41,316 nt of DNA, from contig JACATA010000001.1 of the NCBI GenBank assembly GCA_013390375.1, positions 74,211 to 115,526 of the forward strand. Reading direction: 5' to 3'. The position numbers and the translations under genes were made by a program. Positions 24,221-32,001 of this stretch are shown in pieces. Position 1 is the stretch's first letter. Each line of letters starts with the position of its first letter. The stretch is from Marine Group I thaumarchaeote. Its GTDB lineage: Archaea; Thermoproteota; Nitrososphaeria; Nitrososphaerales; Nitrosopumilaceae. Below the pieces are notes generated by a model that saw only the letters and a program-made list of their open reading frames with translations, had not been told where the DNA came from and did no database searches.

Positions 24221-25450
24221 ATGAGTGATTTGGAAAATTCCCAAAAAGCTTCTTATGCGGTTTTTTTCTGTACTCTTGTAGTTGTATTACTTACTCTTAC
24301 TCCAGTAATTTTTCCTGCGTTATATTCGTCATCTTTTGGCATGTTTACAGAAAATCTAAACCCATTTGAGCTTGGCTACCAGTCAACTTTTCTTATTGTA
24401 AGTAATGTTGTAATTCTTGGCTTTGGTATTGCGTATTATAAGAAAAAAATTCCTTCGCTGGTACATGATGTAGTTGACAAAATTCGTACATTTGAAATAT
24501 CAAAAAGAGTAACCATTATAGCTTTAGCTGTTATTCTGGGAGTGTATATTGGGTTATCAGCACCAGAACTTTCTCTTGATGAGGGTGCAGACTGGGCTGA
24601 TTATGATGCAGTACTATTACCGGCATTAGAAATCTGGCCGTTTGGTCAAACTGATGATATTTACGTCCAAGAACAAAACGACAGATATGTTAGGATGTTT
24701 TTGCTTGATGTATCGCTTGATATATTCCAAAACATCAAACTTCTACCGTTTATAGCTAGCATTTTGGTAGTAGTTTTTACTTATTTAGTCACTGTCCAAT
24801 TTTGCCAAAAGCGGTTTGCAGGAATTATTGCCGTAATTGTATTGTTGCAAAGTTACACATTCCTGAAATTTGATACTGTTGCGGTCTATGAAAATTTCTG
24901 GGTTTTGTTCTTCCTGATTTCATTATATGTGATAGAAAAAAAATGGTTTTTGTCCCCTGTTTTTTACATACTTGCATTTTACACTAAAGCATATGTAGCG
25001 CCATTTTTCCTGATGACTCTGTTTACTACGTATAGATCACAAATATCTAGAAGAACAAAAATTGGGATATTAATTTCATATGTTATACTAGTATCAGCTG
25101 CCATTGCTCTAATTTTCTTAGGTGATACGGTATATCCGGATGTAATAGATGTCAATTATAGCAAATTTATTTTAGGATTTCAGGTAATTATCGCTCAATT
25201 AAGATTTGATCTTTTTTTTATAATGTTACTGTTGCCTGTGACGGTTGGTTTGATGTTTCTTTCAAAAAATAAATTAAAACATGCTGATTCCATTCTAATT
25301 CTAATTTTTGGAACCATAATAGCAAGTCCAATATTGGTAACGTTCACTTATCATTATGAAATTTTACCCTATAGGTTTATTCCACTACTAATCTTCTTTT
25401 CAATTGGTGTGGGAATGTTCTTTGCAAAAAACTCAAAAATACATGTATAG
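24221..25450 (+). CDS. Polytopic membrane protein, probable GT-C-type glycosyltransferase
   Basis: A 409-residue protein with about 10 predicted membrane helices. After the third helix (residues ~98-113) comes an outside loop with acidic residues (SLDEGADWADYDA), then RYVRMFLLDVSLDIFQNIKLLPF running into a helix. This is the layout of the first extracytoplasmic loop of ArnT/PMT-like lipid-sugar-dependent transferases, which hold catalytic acidic residues there. Further helices and FTYHYEILPYRFIPLLIFF near the end also fit. Sequence similarity is generic, so donor and acceptor are unknown. It would act at the membrane's outer face on lipids or S-layer proteins. Confidence 0.55.
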   Translation: MSDLENSQKASYAVFFCTLVVVLLTLTPVIFPALYSSSFGMFTENLNPFELGYQSTFLIVSNVVILGFGIAYYKKKIPSLVHDVVDKIRTFEISKRVTIIALAVILGVYIGLSAPELSLDEGADWADYDAVLLPALEIWPFGQTDDIYVQEQNDRYVRMFLLDVSLDIFQNIKLLPFIASILVVVFTYLVTVQFCQKRFAGIIAVIVLLQSYTFLKFDTVAVYENFWVLFFLISLYVIEKKWFLSPVFYILAFYTKAYVAPFFLMTLFTTYRSQISRRTKIGILISYVILVSAAIALIFLGDTVYPDVIDVNYSKFILGFQVIIAQLRFDLFFIMLLLPVTVGLMFLSKNKLKHADSILILIFGTIIASPILVTFTYHYEILPYRFIPLLIFFSIGVGMFFAKNSKIHV

Positions 25451-25462
25451 AATAGAATTATT

Positions 25463-25591
25463 ATGCCAACCTGTTCAGTATGTGGTGAGCACCTTTCAGA
25501 CGACATACGATTTCTAAATCATATGATGGAAAAGCATGGATTTAGAAACCCAAATATCGACAAGCCAGATAGAAATTCTAGGGGATATTAG
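25463..25591 (+). CDS. 42-aa single C2H2 zinc-finger protein
   Basis: A small open reading frame starting 12 nt after the upstream gene. It encodes MPTCSVCGEHLSDDIRFLNH, then MMEKHGF and a basic, Asn-rich tail. Cys4-x2-Cys7-x12-His20-x4-His25 is a textbook C2H2 zinc finger with hydrophobic core positions Phe17 and Leu18. Single-finger proteins of this size are common in Archaea and mostly uncharacterised; nucleic-acid or protein binding is plausible. It is probably cotranscribed with the membrane protein gene. The 3' end meets the convergent PCD gene with a 5-nt gap. Confidence 0.7.
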   Translation: MPTCSVCGEHLSDDIRFLNHMMEKHGFRNPNIDKPDRNSRGY

Positions 25592-25596
25592 TTTCT

Positions 25597-25914
25597 CTAA
25601 ATCTTGTCTATCTTAGACGCAACTATAAAGTCATTTTCACTGAGTCCATTCATAGAATGTGTCCATAGATCCAATCTTACTTTATTCCAATGTATCGTAA
25701 TGTCAGGATGGTGACCCTCACTCTCAGCTAGATCTGCAACTTTGTTTACAAAAACCATTGCATCCTTAAAATCTTGAAATTCAAATTCCCTATGAATCAT
25801 CTTTCCATCAAGTTCCCAGTTTGGAATGCTTGCAAGATTATTCTGTACCTCACTATCAGGAAGTGGGTCTCCACCTGTCTCACACGAAACACATTTTTTT
25901 TGTGTAAAGTCCAT
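25597..25914 (-). CDS. phhB: Pterin-4a-carbinolamine dehydratase family protein
   Basis: A 105-residue PCD/DCoH fold. The active-site signature is present: EGHHPDI (His68, His69) followed by RLDLWTHSMNGLSENDF (His86), with IPNWELDGKMIHREFEF typical of the N-terminal strands. PCD dehydrates 4a-hydroxy-tetrahydropterins, and in organisms without aromatic hydroxylases related proteins assist molybdopterin or other pterin chemistry. The N-terminus has an extra Cys8-x2-Cys11 pair. A TATA box at 25938-25945 lies 27 nt before the ATG and overlaps the end of the upstream gene, so it can be transcribed alone. Confidence 0.9.
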   Translation of the reverse strand: MDFTQKKCVSCETGGDPLPDSEVQNNLASIPNWELDGKMIHREFEFQDFKDAMVFVNKVADLAESEGHHPDITIHWNKVRLDLWTHSMNGLSENDFIVASKIDKI

Positions 25915-25938
25915 ATGAAACAGACTAAAATTACAGTA

Positions 25939-26325
25939 TTATAGATTTCTAAGGTTTATTCTTTTACTGTGTGTTAGTAGGCTTGCTGAACGGAAAAATA
26001 CTGCCTTTGGACTTTTACAGCTAAGTTCACAAGAATCTTGAACTATCTTTTTTTGAATGTTTTTTCCACTAACATTTAAGATTGTAGAAAATAATGGACC
26101 TAGAGCAGCCCGACCACCATATGCAGTATTGCTGTCAATAAACCAAAACATCTCTAATGCATTTGAATCAAGAACACTCTCTCTGATTTGCTTGCCAAAA
26201 TCTGTATAGTGACCCACAAAATGCAGTCTTCCTTTTGCCAAAAAGTTTACAAATTTAGCAAACTGTACGCAGAGATAACACTCATTATCATAAATTACAA
26301 GTGGTGTTACTTCCTTAAGATCCAT
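25939..26325 (-). CDS. DUF393 (DCC family) thiol-disulfide oxidoreductase-like protein
   Basis: A 128-residue protein with the DCC-family start VIYDNECYLCVQFAKFVN, in which Cys16 and Cys19 form the CxxC redox pair. The family mid-region follows (ALEMFWFIDSNTAYGGRAALGPLF), where a conserved S/T...G..A pattern is expected. DUF393 proteins have a thioredoxin-like fold but no well-established substrate. I choose ATG 26325 over GTG 26334 because the A/T box at 26343-26350 is at a leaderless distance only from the former. It runs in the same direction as the PCD gene downstream (24-nt gap). Confidence 0.82.
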   Translation of the reverse strand: MDLKEVTPLVIYDNECYLCVQFAKFVNFLAKGRLHFVGHYTDFGKQIRESVLDSNALEMFWFIDSNTAYGGRAALGPLFSTILNVSGKNIQKKIVQDSCELSCKSPKAVFFRSASLLTHSKRINLRNL

Positions 26326-26429
26326 AGATAGCACCTATTCAGATTAAATTTTTGTGATTATAATAATTTTAACTCGGTCTATCAAAATACAATGCAATTA
26401 TACCTGTGTTTTGTTAATTTTATCTGGTA

Positions 26430-28097
26430 ATGGGATTAAATTACTATCAGATTAAAAGGAAGATTCTCAAGGCTAGAAAGCTTGTGATTCAAGCTACAGC
26501 AGCTGCCGGATCTGGTCATCCCGGAGGATCTTTTTCTATGGCTGAAATTATGGGCTGTTTATTTTACAAATACTTGAGGTATGATCCAGAAAATCCGGGT
26601 TGGGAAGATCGTGATAAGCTTATACTTTCAAAGGGTCATGCATCACCTGGTCTTTTTTCAAATTTGGCGGTAGCTGGTTACTTTGATCCTGAGTATGTTA
26701 AAACATTGAGAAAGTTTGGAAGCAAACTTCAGGGTCACCCAGACCTAAAGTGTCCTGGCGTTGAGTTTTGTGGAGGCTCTTTGGGAATCGGACTGTCATA
26801 TTCTATTGGGAATGCTTTAGCTGCAAGAATTGATGGTAAGGATCATAGAATTTACACAATTATTGGTGATGGGGAGTCTGATGAGGGTCAAGTTTGGGAG
26901 GCAGCAATGACAGCTGCCAAGTACAAGATTGATAACATGACTGTATTCCTTGACAGAAACTTCATACAACAAGATTCCTATACAGAAAAAATCATGCCAC
27001 TTGATGAGGAGTTGCTTGGTGATGACTTGTCAGAGATGTGGAAAGACGCAAGCAGATGGAAGACTGGTGACAAGTGGCGCTCTTTTGGTTGGAATGTTAT
27101 CGAAATTGATGGACATAGAATTGAGCAAATTTCAGATGCCATAAGAAGAGCCAACCAAACCAAAGGACTTCCATCAATTATCATTGCTAGAACTATCAAG
27201 GGCAAAGGAGTAGAACATATGGAAGATAATCCACAATGGCATGGCAAAGCTCCCAAACCGGAGATGGTTCCAATTATTGAAGATGAGCTTGAGGCACAGT
27301 TTATGATTGCACCTTCAATTATTGCCGGTGATATGTCAAATCTTGAAAAGGAAGTTAAACGATGCGTTGATGGGAGAGCTGATTATATCCATCTGGATGT
27401 TATGGATGGTCAGTTTGTTCCTAACAAAACATTTGATCATACAAAGATCAAAGAGTTACGCCCGTTAACGCTGATTCCTTTCGATGCCCATCTTATGATT
27501 GATGAGCCGGTAAAACATGTACATGATTACGTAGATGCCGGGAGTGATATTATCACTGTTCATGCCGAGGTGTGTGATGAATCTAGCTTTGGTGAAATAT
27601 GTGATGTGTTACATTCAAACGAAGTTGGAATTGGGCTTGCGATCAATCCAGATACAGAACTGCCACAATGGTGTTACAAATTTGTAGAATTACTAGACCA
27701 AGTAATTATCATGTCTGTGGTTCCAGGCAAATCTGGTCAGAAATTCATAGAGTCAACCCATGAAAAAACTAGGCGAGTTACTAAAGATCTTAGAGAGCAT
27801 AAATTTGAGGGATACGTCGAGTCGGATGGGGGAGTTAATTTGGAAAATATAGGAGCATGTTTTGAGGATGGCGCAAGAGCATTTGTGGGAGGAAGTGCAA
27901 TCATTGGGCAAAATGATGTCAGAATGATCATTAAAGAGTTTAGAAACCAGGTTCTCGAGTCCAGAAGAAGATTGCTGATTAAAAAGGCGCACGATCTTGG
28001 TGGAACAGAACTCGTTAACAGTTGGATTGATCTCCATGTTGTTGGAGAAAAAAAGGACAAGCTAGTTCAGATTGCAAAGGAGCTTGGGTTTCAATGA
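26430..28097 (+). CDS. Fusion: transketolase N-terminal (TPP) domain + ribulose-phosphate 3-epimerase
   Basis: A 555-residue two-enzyme fusion. Residues 1-~288 are the transketolase pyrophosphate-binding half, with GSGHPGGSFS, SKGHASPGL, the TPP motif GDGESDEGQ (146-154) ending at Asn177 in DRNFIQ, and KGKGVEHMEDNPQWHG. Residues 292-~505 are a complete (beta/alpha)8 epimerase with MIAPSIIAGD, YIHLDVMDGQFVPN, FDAHLMI, IIMSVVPGKSGQKF and ESDGGV; the four metal-ligand positions (His, Asp, His, Asp) are present. A ~50-residue charged helical tail follows. The TPP half must pair with the separate C-terminal transketolase subunit encoded downstream (4-nt ATGA overlap). Together they interconvert Xu5P, Ru5P and R5P and other sugar phosphates. 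Confidence 0.92.
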   Translation: MGLNYYQIKRKILKARKLVIQATAAAGSGHPGGSFSMAEIMGCLFYKYLRYDPENPGWEDRDKLILSKGHASPGLFSNLAVAGYFDPEYVKTLRKFGSKLQGHPDLKCPGVEFCGGSLGIGLSYSIGNALAARIDGKDHRIYTIIGDGESDEGQVWEAAMTAAKYKIDNMTVFLDRNFIQQDSYTEKIMPLDEELLGDDLSEMWKDASRWKTGDKWRSFGWNVIEIDGHRIEQISDAIRRANQTKGLPSIIIARTIKGKGVEHMEDNPQWHGKAPKPEMVPIIEDELEAQFMIAPSIIAGDMSNLEKEVKRCVDGRADYIHLDVMDGQFVPNKTFDHTKIKELRPLTLIPFDAHLMIDEPVKHVHDYVDAGSDIITVHAEVCDESSFGEICDVLHSNEVGIGLAINPDTELPQWCYKFVELLDQVIIMSVVPGKSGQKFIESTHEKTRRVTKDLREHKFEGYVESDGGVNLENIGACFEDGARAFVGGSAIIGQNDVRMIIKEFRNQVLESRRRLLIKKAHDLGGTELVNSWIDLHVVGEKKDKLVQIAKELGFQ

Positions 28098-29068
28098 GTA
28101 CAGAACAGCTAGGCGATATGAGAACTGAATATAGCAAAGCGCTTGTTGCGGTTGGCGAGGAAGATCCAAATATTGTTGTTTTAGGGGCTGATACCACTGA
28201 CTCGTTAAAGACTGCCAACTTTGGGAAAAAATTTCCTAAAAGATTTTTCAACGTAGGAATTGCAGAAGCCAATCTAGTTTCAGTGGCTGCAGGACTTGCA
28301 TATTCTGGAAAGACAGCCTTTGCAAGTACGTATGCAATCTTTCTGCCAGGACGATGCGTTGATCAAATTAGAAATGCAATTGCATATCCATCTCCGGGAG
28401 ATAAAAATGGCCTAAATGTTAAACTAGTTGTATCTCATGCCGGTCTCAGTGTTGGAGCTGATGGTGGTTCCCACCAACAAATTGAGGATATTGCAATCAT
28501 GCGAGCAATTCCCAACATGAAAGTTCTTGTACCAGCTGATTCAGTCACTGTTTCAAAACTTACTTGGACAATTGCTCAACAATATGGACCATTCTATATG
28601 AGAATGGCCAGATCAAAAACTCCTATTATTCACAGTGACTCGCAAGAATTTCAGATTGGAAAAGGAATAACATTGCGAGATGGTTCTGATTGCACCATAG
28701 CCGCATGTGGAATTACTGTTAAGATTGCATTGGATGCAGCTGAACTGCTTCAACAAGAGGGAATATCTTGCAGGGTTATTGATTGCTTTTCTGTTAAGCC
28801 AATTGACAAGGAACTTTTAGAAAAAGCTGCTAGGGAAACAGGATCAATTGTAACTTGTGAAGAACATAATGTTATGGCTGGATTTGGTTCTAGAGTGTCG
28901 GAAGTTGTTTCAGAATCTTATCCTGTCCCAATAAGAAGAATTGGCGTACAGGACAAGTTTGGAGAATCAGCGCGTGACAATGAAATTCCACAATTATTTG
29001 AAAAACATGGGATAACATCTATTAATATAGCAAAAACAGTAAAGGAAGTAAGAGGTCAAAAACAATGA
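28094..29068 (+). CDS. tktB: Transketolase C-terminal subunit
   Basis: A 324-residue pyrimidine-binding and C-terminal half of a split transketolase. Conserved features are VLGADTTDS at the start, the Glu that activates TPP in FNVGIAEANLVSVAAGLA, FASTYAIFLPGR, the HAGLSVGADGGSHQQIEDI segment and the C-terminal domain (IDCFSVKPIDKELLE, VTCEEHNVMAGFGS). The start overlaps the fusion gene by 4 nt and the end overlaps transaldolase by 4 nt, so stoichiometric synthesis is likely. Its partner, the N-terminal half, is fused to the epimerase. Confidence 0.95.
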   Translation: MSTEQLGDMRTEYSKALVAVGEEDPNIVVLGADTTDSLKTANFGKKFPKRFFNVGIAEANLVSVAAGLAYSGKTAFASTYAIFLPGRCVDQIRNAIAYPSPGDKNGLNVKLVVSHAGLSVGADGGSHQQIEDIAIMRAIPNMKVLVPADSVTVSKLTWTIAQQYGPFYMRMARSKTPIIHSDSQEFQIGKGITLRDGSDCTIAACGITVKIALDAAELLQQEGISCRVIDCFSVKPIDKELLEKAARETGSIVTCEEHNVMAGFGSRVSEVVSESYPVPIRRIGVQDKFGESARDNEIPQLFEKHGITSINIAKTVKEVRGQKQ

Positions 29069-29730
29069 AAATTTTTCTAGACACAGCTAATCTTGATACT
29101 ATACGAATGTACAATGACATGGGACTTGTAGATGGGATTACAACAAATCCTTCATTACTAGCAAAAGAAGGCGGTGACCCACAAAAAACAATGGAAGAAA
29201 TTTCAAGAATAATCAAGGGAGATGTAAGTCTTGAAGTTGTCAGTACTGATTATGACGGAATGATGGAAGAAGGGAGACAACTTCGCAAGTATGGCGACAA
29301 TGTTATAGTTAAATGTCCAATGACTGGCGAAGGACTCAAAGCGTGTAAGAGTTTAACTGCAGAAGGAATTCCAGTTAATATCACTCTTGTATTTTCTCCA
29401 AACCAAGCTCTTTTGGCTGCAAAAGCTGGCGCCAAATATGTCAGTCCGTTTATTGGACGGCTAGATGATATTGGTCACACTGGCATGGATCTGATTAAAG
29501 AAATTAAACAGATTTTTGGAAACTATGATTTTAAAACACAAATTCTAGTTGCAAGCATTAGACACCCACAGCACGTAGTTGATGCTGGAAAAATTGGTGC
29601 TGATGTTGTAACAGTCCCAGCAGTAGTTCTTGGCAAGATGCTTAATCATACATTGACTGACAAAGGTTTGAAAGCATTTCTAGATGACTGGGAAAAGCTA
29701 AAATCAGAAAGTCCAAGTGTCGAAGTTTAA
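29065..29730 (+). CDS. tal: Transaldolase, small TalC/FSA-like type
   Basis: A 221-residue (beta/alpha)8 enzyme of the short transaldolase/fructose-6-phosphate aldolase group. Landmarks are MKIFLDTANLDTI, GITTNPSLLAKEG, the Schiff-base lysine in NVIVKCPMT, then GIPVNITLVFSPNQALLAAKAGA, SPFIGRLDDIG and VASIRHPQHVV. It is the third gene of the pentose phosphate operon. Whether it transfers dihydroxyacetone units (transaldolase) or acts as an aldolase cannot be settled by eye; the setting favours transaldolase. The TATTTTTT-rich end is followed by an AT palindrome. Confidence 0.93.
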   Translation: MKIFLDTANLDTIRMYNDMGLVDGITTNPSLLAKEGGDPQKTMEEISRIIKGDVSLEVVSTDYDGMMEEGRQLRKYGDNVIVKCPMTGEGLKACKSLTAEGIPVNITLVFSPNQALLAAKAGAKYVSPFIGRLDDIGHTGMDLIKEIKQIFGNYDFKTQILVASIRHPQHVVDAGKIGADVVTVPAVVLGKMLNHTLTDKGLKAFLDDWEKLKSESPSVEV

Positions 29731-29731
29731 A

Positions 29732-29743
29732 TTTTTTAAAAAA
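29732..29743. terminator. Bidirectional A/T terminator between tal and uL10
   Basis: TTTTTTAAAAAA is a perfect palindrome in the 21-nt gap between two convergent genes. It gives a T-run at the end of both transcripts, as archaeal RNA polymerase terminators require. Confidence 0.55.
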
Positions 29744-29751
29744 CTATAATT

Positions 29752-30675
29752 CTATTCCGCATCTGGTTTGTCAGCAGGAGCATCAGCCTTTGGTTTGTCA
29801 GCAGGAGCATCAGCCTTTGGTTCAGCAGGTAATTTAGCAGCGATATTTTGCGCTTGTGCATGAGCCTTTTGAAGTATCTGCTCATTTGTCTCATCAGTAA
29901 GAAATCCAGACTCGATTGAAAGAGAGCGTGCAGATTGCGCTGCTTTTGAAATTAATTGTTGGGCGTTGTCAGGAGTGATATATGCAATTTCAATTGATAA
30001 TGACTTTGCTTCTTGAGCAGCTTGCATTAGTTGTTCCTTGAATTTATCAACATCTACAACAAGTTCCTCTTCAGTAAATAGAATCCCTTCAGATAATGCT
30101 GAGTTTAAAACAATTTGAGCTTCAATAGGTTTAATGTCTAATTTTCCCAATAGTGCCGCTAATTTAGTTGATATTGGCTCACCCTTTTTTACAGGAGTTG
30201 TTTCTTTAAGAATCCAAATTGTCCCTTGGTCAATTTTAGTAGGTATCTTATTTTCCTTGAATTCAGTAAGCATCGGACCAGGAGCTATTCCTGTATTTTT
30301 AGGCGGCACTACTACATCTATACTTGCAATATCTCCTCCTCTTGCTTTTAGCAGTACCTTGTTTTTACCAAGTAAAACATTTAGCTTGAACGGAGACATG
30401 TTTGTAAACATAAAAAGACACTGACCGGTGAGTTTTTCCTTCATTTTTTCAATGCCAGGTATATCTAATTTTTCAAGAGATTTTTGTACAACTTTATCCT
30501 TAATGCCAATAATTTCCACTTCGCCCAGAAGTTTTTTTCTTAAAGGTAACAACTGGGATGCACGTACTTTTTCCATTCGTACTAGTGCAGTAACATTATA
30601 CTTTTTTGGTAAATCCTGCAGAAGTTGATACATTTGTGCCTTCTTTTTTGGATATTCTGTTCTTTTCTCATGCAT
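29752..30675 (-). CDS. rpl10: Ribosomal protein uL10 (P0)
   Basis: Stalk base protein that holds the L12 (P1) dimers. The 307-residue protein has the RNA-binding N-terminal domain (KYNVTALVRMEKVRASQLLPLR), the archaeal/eukaryal insertion domain (residues ~110-180, KNTGIAPGPMLTEFKE), and helical L12-binding spine segments in the second half (LSIEIAYITPDNAQQLISKA, LSIESGFLTDETNEQILQKA; two similar repeats). The C-terminus is a PKADAPADK repeat and lacks the GLxxLFG-like factor-binding tip seen in many archaeal P0 proteins. It lies 1 nt after uL1 in one operon. Confidence 0.95.
   Translation of the reverse strand: MHEKRTEYPKKKAQMYQLLQDLPKKYNVTALVRMEKVRASQLLPLRKKLLGEVEIIGIKDKVVQKSLEKLDIPGIEKMKEKLTGQCLFMFTNMSPFKLNVLLGKNKVLLKARGGDIASIDVVVPPKNTGIAPGPMLTEFKENKIPTKIDQGTIWILKETTPVKKGEPISTKLAALLGKLDIKPIEAQIVLNSALSEGILFTEEELVVDVDKFKEQLMQAAQEAKSLSIEIAYITPDNAQQLISKAAQSARSLSIESGFLTDETNEQILQKAHAQAQNIAAKLPAEPKADAPADKPKADAPADKPDAE
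29767..29820 (-). repeat. Two identical 27-bp tandem repeats in the uL10 tail
   Basis: Positions 29767-29793 and 29794-29820 are identical. They encode two copies of a nine-residue Ala/Pro/Asp/Lys unit. The unit length is a multiple of three, so copy number can change without a frameshift. Confidence 0.85.
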
Positions 30676-30676
30676 T

Positions 30677-31330
30677 CTATTTCTTCACCTGTTCTACCTT
30701 AACCGCCTTTCCCATGGTTGTTTTGAACATGATTTTTTCAATGTTCTTACTTCCATTAGGCAGTGTTTTCTCTATTGCTGTTGCAACGGCACTTGCATTT
30801 GCAGCAAGGTCGGCGTCATCCATATCTTCTTCTCCAATCCTACATGACATAGATAAAGAGCCCTTTGCTCTAATCTTTACAGATGATCTAAATCGTTCCA
30901 AAAATGATTCAATGGGAGCATTAAATGGAACTGGAGTTGGCATTTTACCTCTAGGTCCTAAAAGCTGTCCTAACTTCTTGCCTACAGTGGGCATAAGTTT
31001 TGTATCTGCTAAAAAGAAATCATATTTGTTAATCAGCTTTTTTGATTTCTTTTTATCTGCGCTCAATTTCGTTAGTTCATTTTCATCCATTACCATGTCA
31101 GCTTTTGCATTTTTTGCTTTGATTCCCATATCTCCAGATGCCATTATACATACTGAAGCAGGTTTAGTTGTTTTTTTGGGCAGTTGAACAGTCTCATTAA
31201 TCGCAAATCCCTTTTTTACATCAACATCCTTGAATACCATTATCATCTCTACAGATTGTTTAAATTTACGATCCTTGTCACTCTCTTTTGCCTGTTTTAT
31301 TACTTCAACAAGCTGTGATTCGTTAACCAT
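30677..31330 (-). CDS. rpl1: Ribosomal protein uL1
   Basis: The 217-residue L1 stalk protein binds 23S rRNA helices 76-78 and controls E-site tRNA release; archaeal L1 also often binds its own mRNA. Typical segments are RKFKQSVEMIMVFKDVDVKK at the N-terminus, the LGPRGKMPTPVP signature and the C-terminal SVKIRAKGSLSMSCRIGEED. The ATG at 31330 has a TATA box 26 nt upstream and so heads a uL1-uL10 unit separate from the secE-nusG-uL11 unit. No long leader able to hold an L1-binding hairpin is present. Confidence 0.95.
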   Translation of the reverse strand: MVNESQLVEVIKQAKESDKDRKFKQSVEMIMVFKDVDVKKGFAINETVQLPKKTTKPASVCIMASGDMGIKAKNAKADMVMDENELTKLSADKKKSKKLINKYDFFLADTKLMPTVGKKLGQLLGPRGKMPTPVPFNAPIESFLERFRSSVKIRAKGSLSMSCRIGEEDMDDADLAANASAVATAIEKTLPNGSKNIEKIMFKTTMGKAVKVEQVKK

Positions 31331-31352
31331 GGAGATTTTTTTAAGAGTCCTA

Positions 31353-31360
31353 CTTAAAAT
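31353..31360 (-). promoter_or_regulatory. TATA box of the uL1-uL10 operon
   Basis: ATTTTAAG on the minus strand is centred 26 nt before the ATG at 31330. It predicts a leaderless transcript. Confidence 0.55.
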
Positions 31361-31460
31361 CGTTTAGAGATAGAAAGATCATATTTCAATAACTTTTGAA
31401 AATTTTCCACTTTATATTAGATTAATTGAAATTAACATGTACAATGTTGATAAAATCTAC

Positions 31461-31468
31461 ATTTATTA
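31461..31468 (+). promoter_or_regulatory. TATA box of the Lrp-type regulator gene
   Basis: ATTTATTA is centred ~27 nt before the TTG at 31492 and favours that start. Confidence 0.5.
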
Positions 31469-31491
31469 CTATATAGTTCTTTTTTCGATCA

Positions 31492-31953
31492 TTGCAACGA
31501 TTTGACGAGCTTGATATGAAACTACTTTTTGAATTATCTAAAGACGGAAACATTTCTGTTCCCACGCTTTCAAAAAAACTAGGAATTAATGCATCTGTAT
31601 TGTATAGCAGGATTAAACGACTTGTGAGAAAGAAAGTGATTAAGAAATTCACCATCGAAATTGATGATTCTTTATTGGGAATAGGTGTTAAAGCATCTGT
31701 TGGTATAAACAGAGACCCTAAATTTAAAATACAAACTCACAAAGAACTTTTAGAAATTGCTGAGGTAGTTTCTATCATCGAAGTTACTGGAAGATTTGAT
31801 ATTATGATACGAGTTTATGCTAAGGATCTTGAAGACTTGCATACTGTTGTTATTGAAAAAATTGGAAAAATTGATGGTATTCAAAACACTGAAACTTTTG
31901 TGGAATTACAAAAAACCGATAAGGAACCTACATATCTTAACAAAAATACATAG
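31492..31953 (+). CDS. Lrp/AsnC family transcription regulator
   Basis: A 153-residue feast/famine regulator. The N-terminal winged helix-turn-helix starts FDELDMKLLFELSKDGNISVP, with recognition helix NASVLYSRIKRLVRKKVI. The C-terminal RAM effector domain runs ASVGINRDPK through VVSIIEVTGRFDIMIRVYAKD. The TTG start matches the usual Lrp N-terminus and the TATA distance. An ATG at 31516 would remove the first helix. It stands alone between two ribosomal protein units on the opposite strand. Its targets cannot be inferred; binding in its own upstream region or in the rpl1 promoter is possible because the two starts are only 161 nt apart. Confidence 0.92.
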   Translation: MQRFDELDMKLLFELSKDGNISVPTLSKKLGINASVLYSRIKRLVRKKVIKKFTIEIDDSLLGIGVKASVGINRDPKFKIQTHKELLEIAEVVSIIEVTGRFDIMIRVYAKDLEDLHTVVIEKIGKIDGIQNTETFVELQKTDKEPTYLNKNT

Positions 31954-32001
31954 AAAACAGTAAAATCTCTATTTAATTTTCAATATTTAGTTAGCACGAA
32001 A

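Noticed and set aside
22862-25450. Possible defence or toxin-antitoxin island around the secreted paralogues
   Set aside because: No nuclease, NTPase, HEPN, integrase or direct repeats were found; the genes look like ordinary surface-associated proteins.
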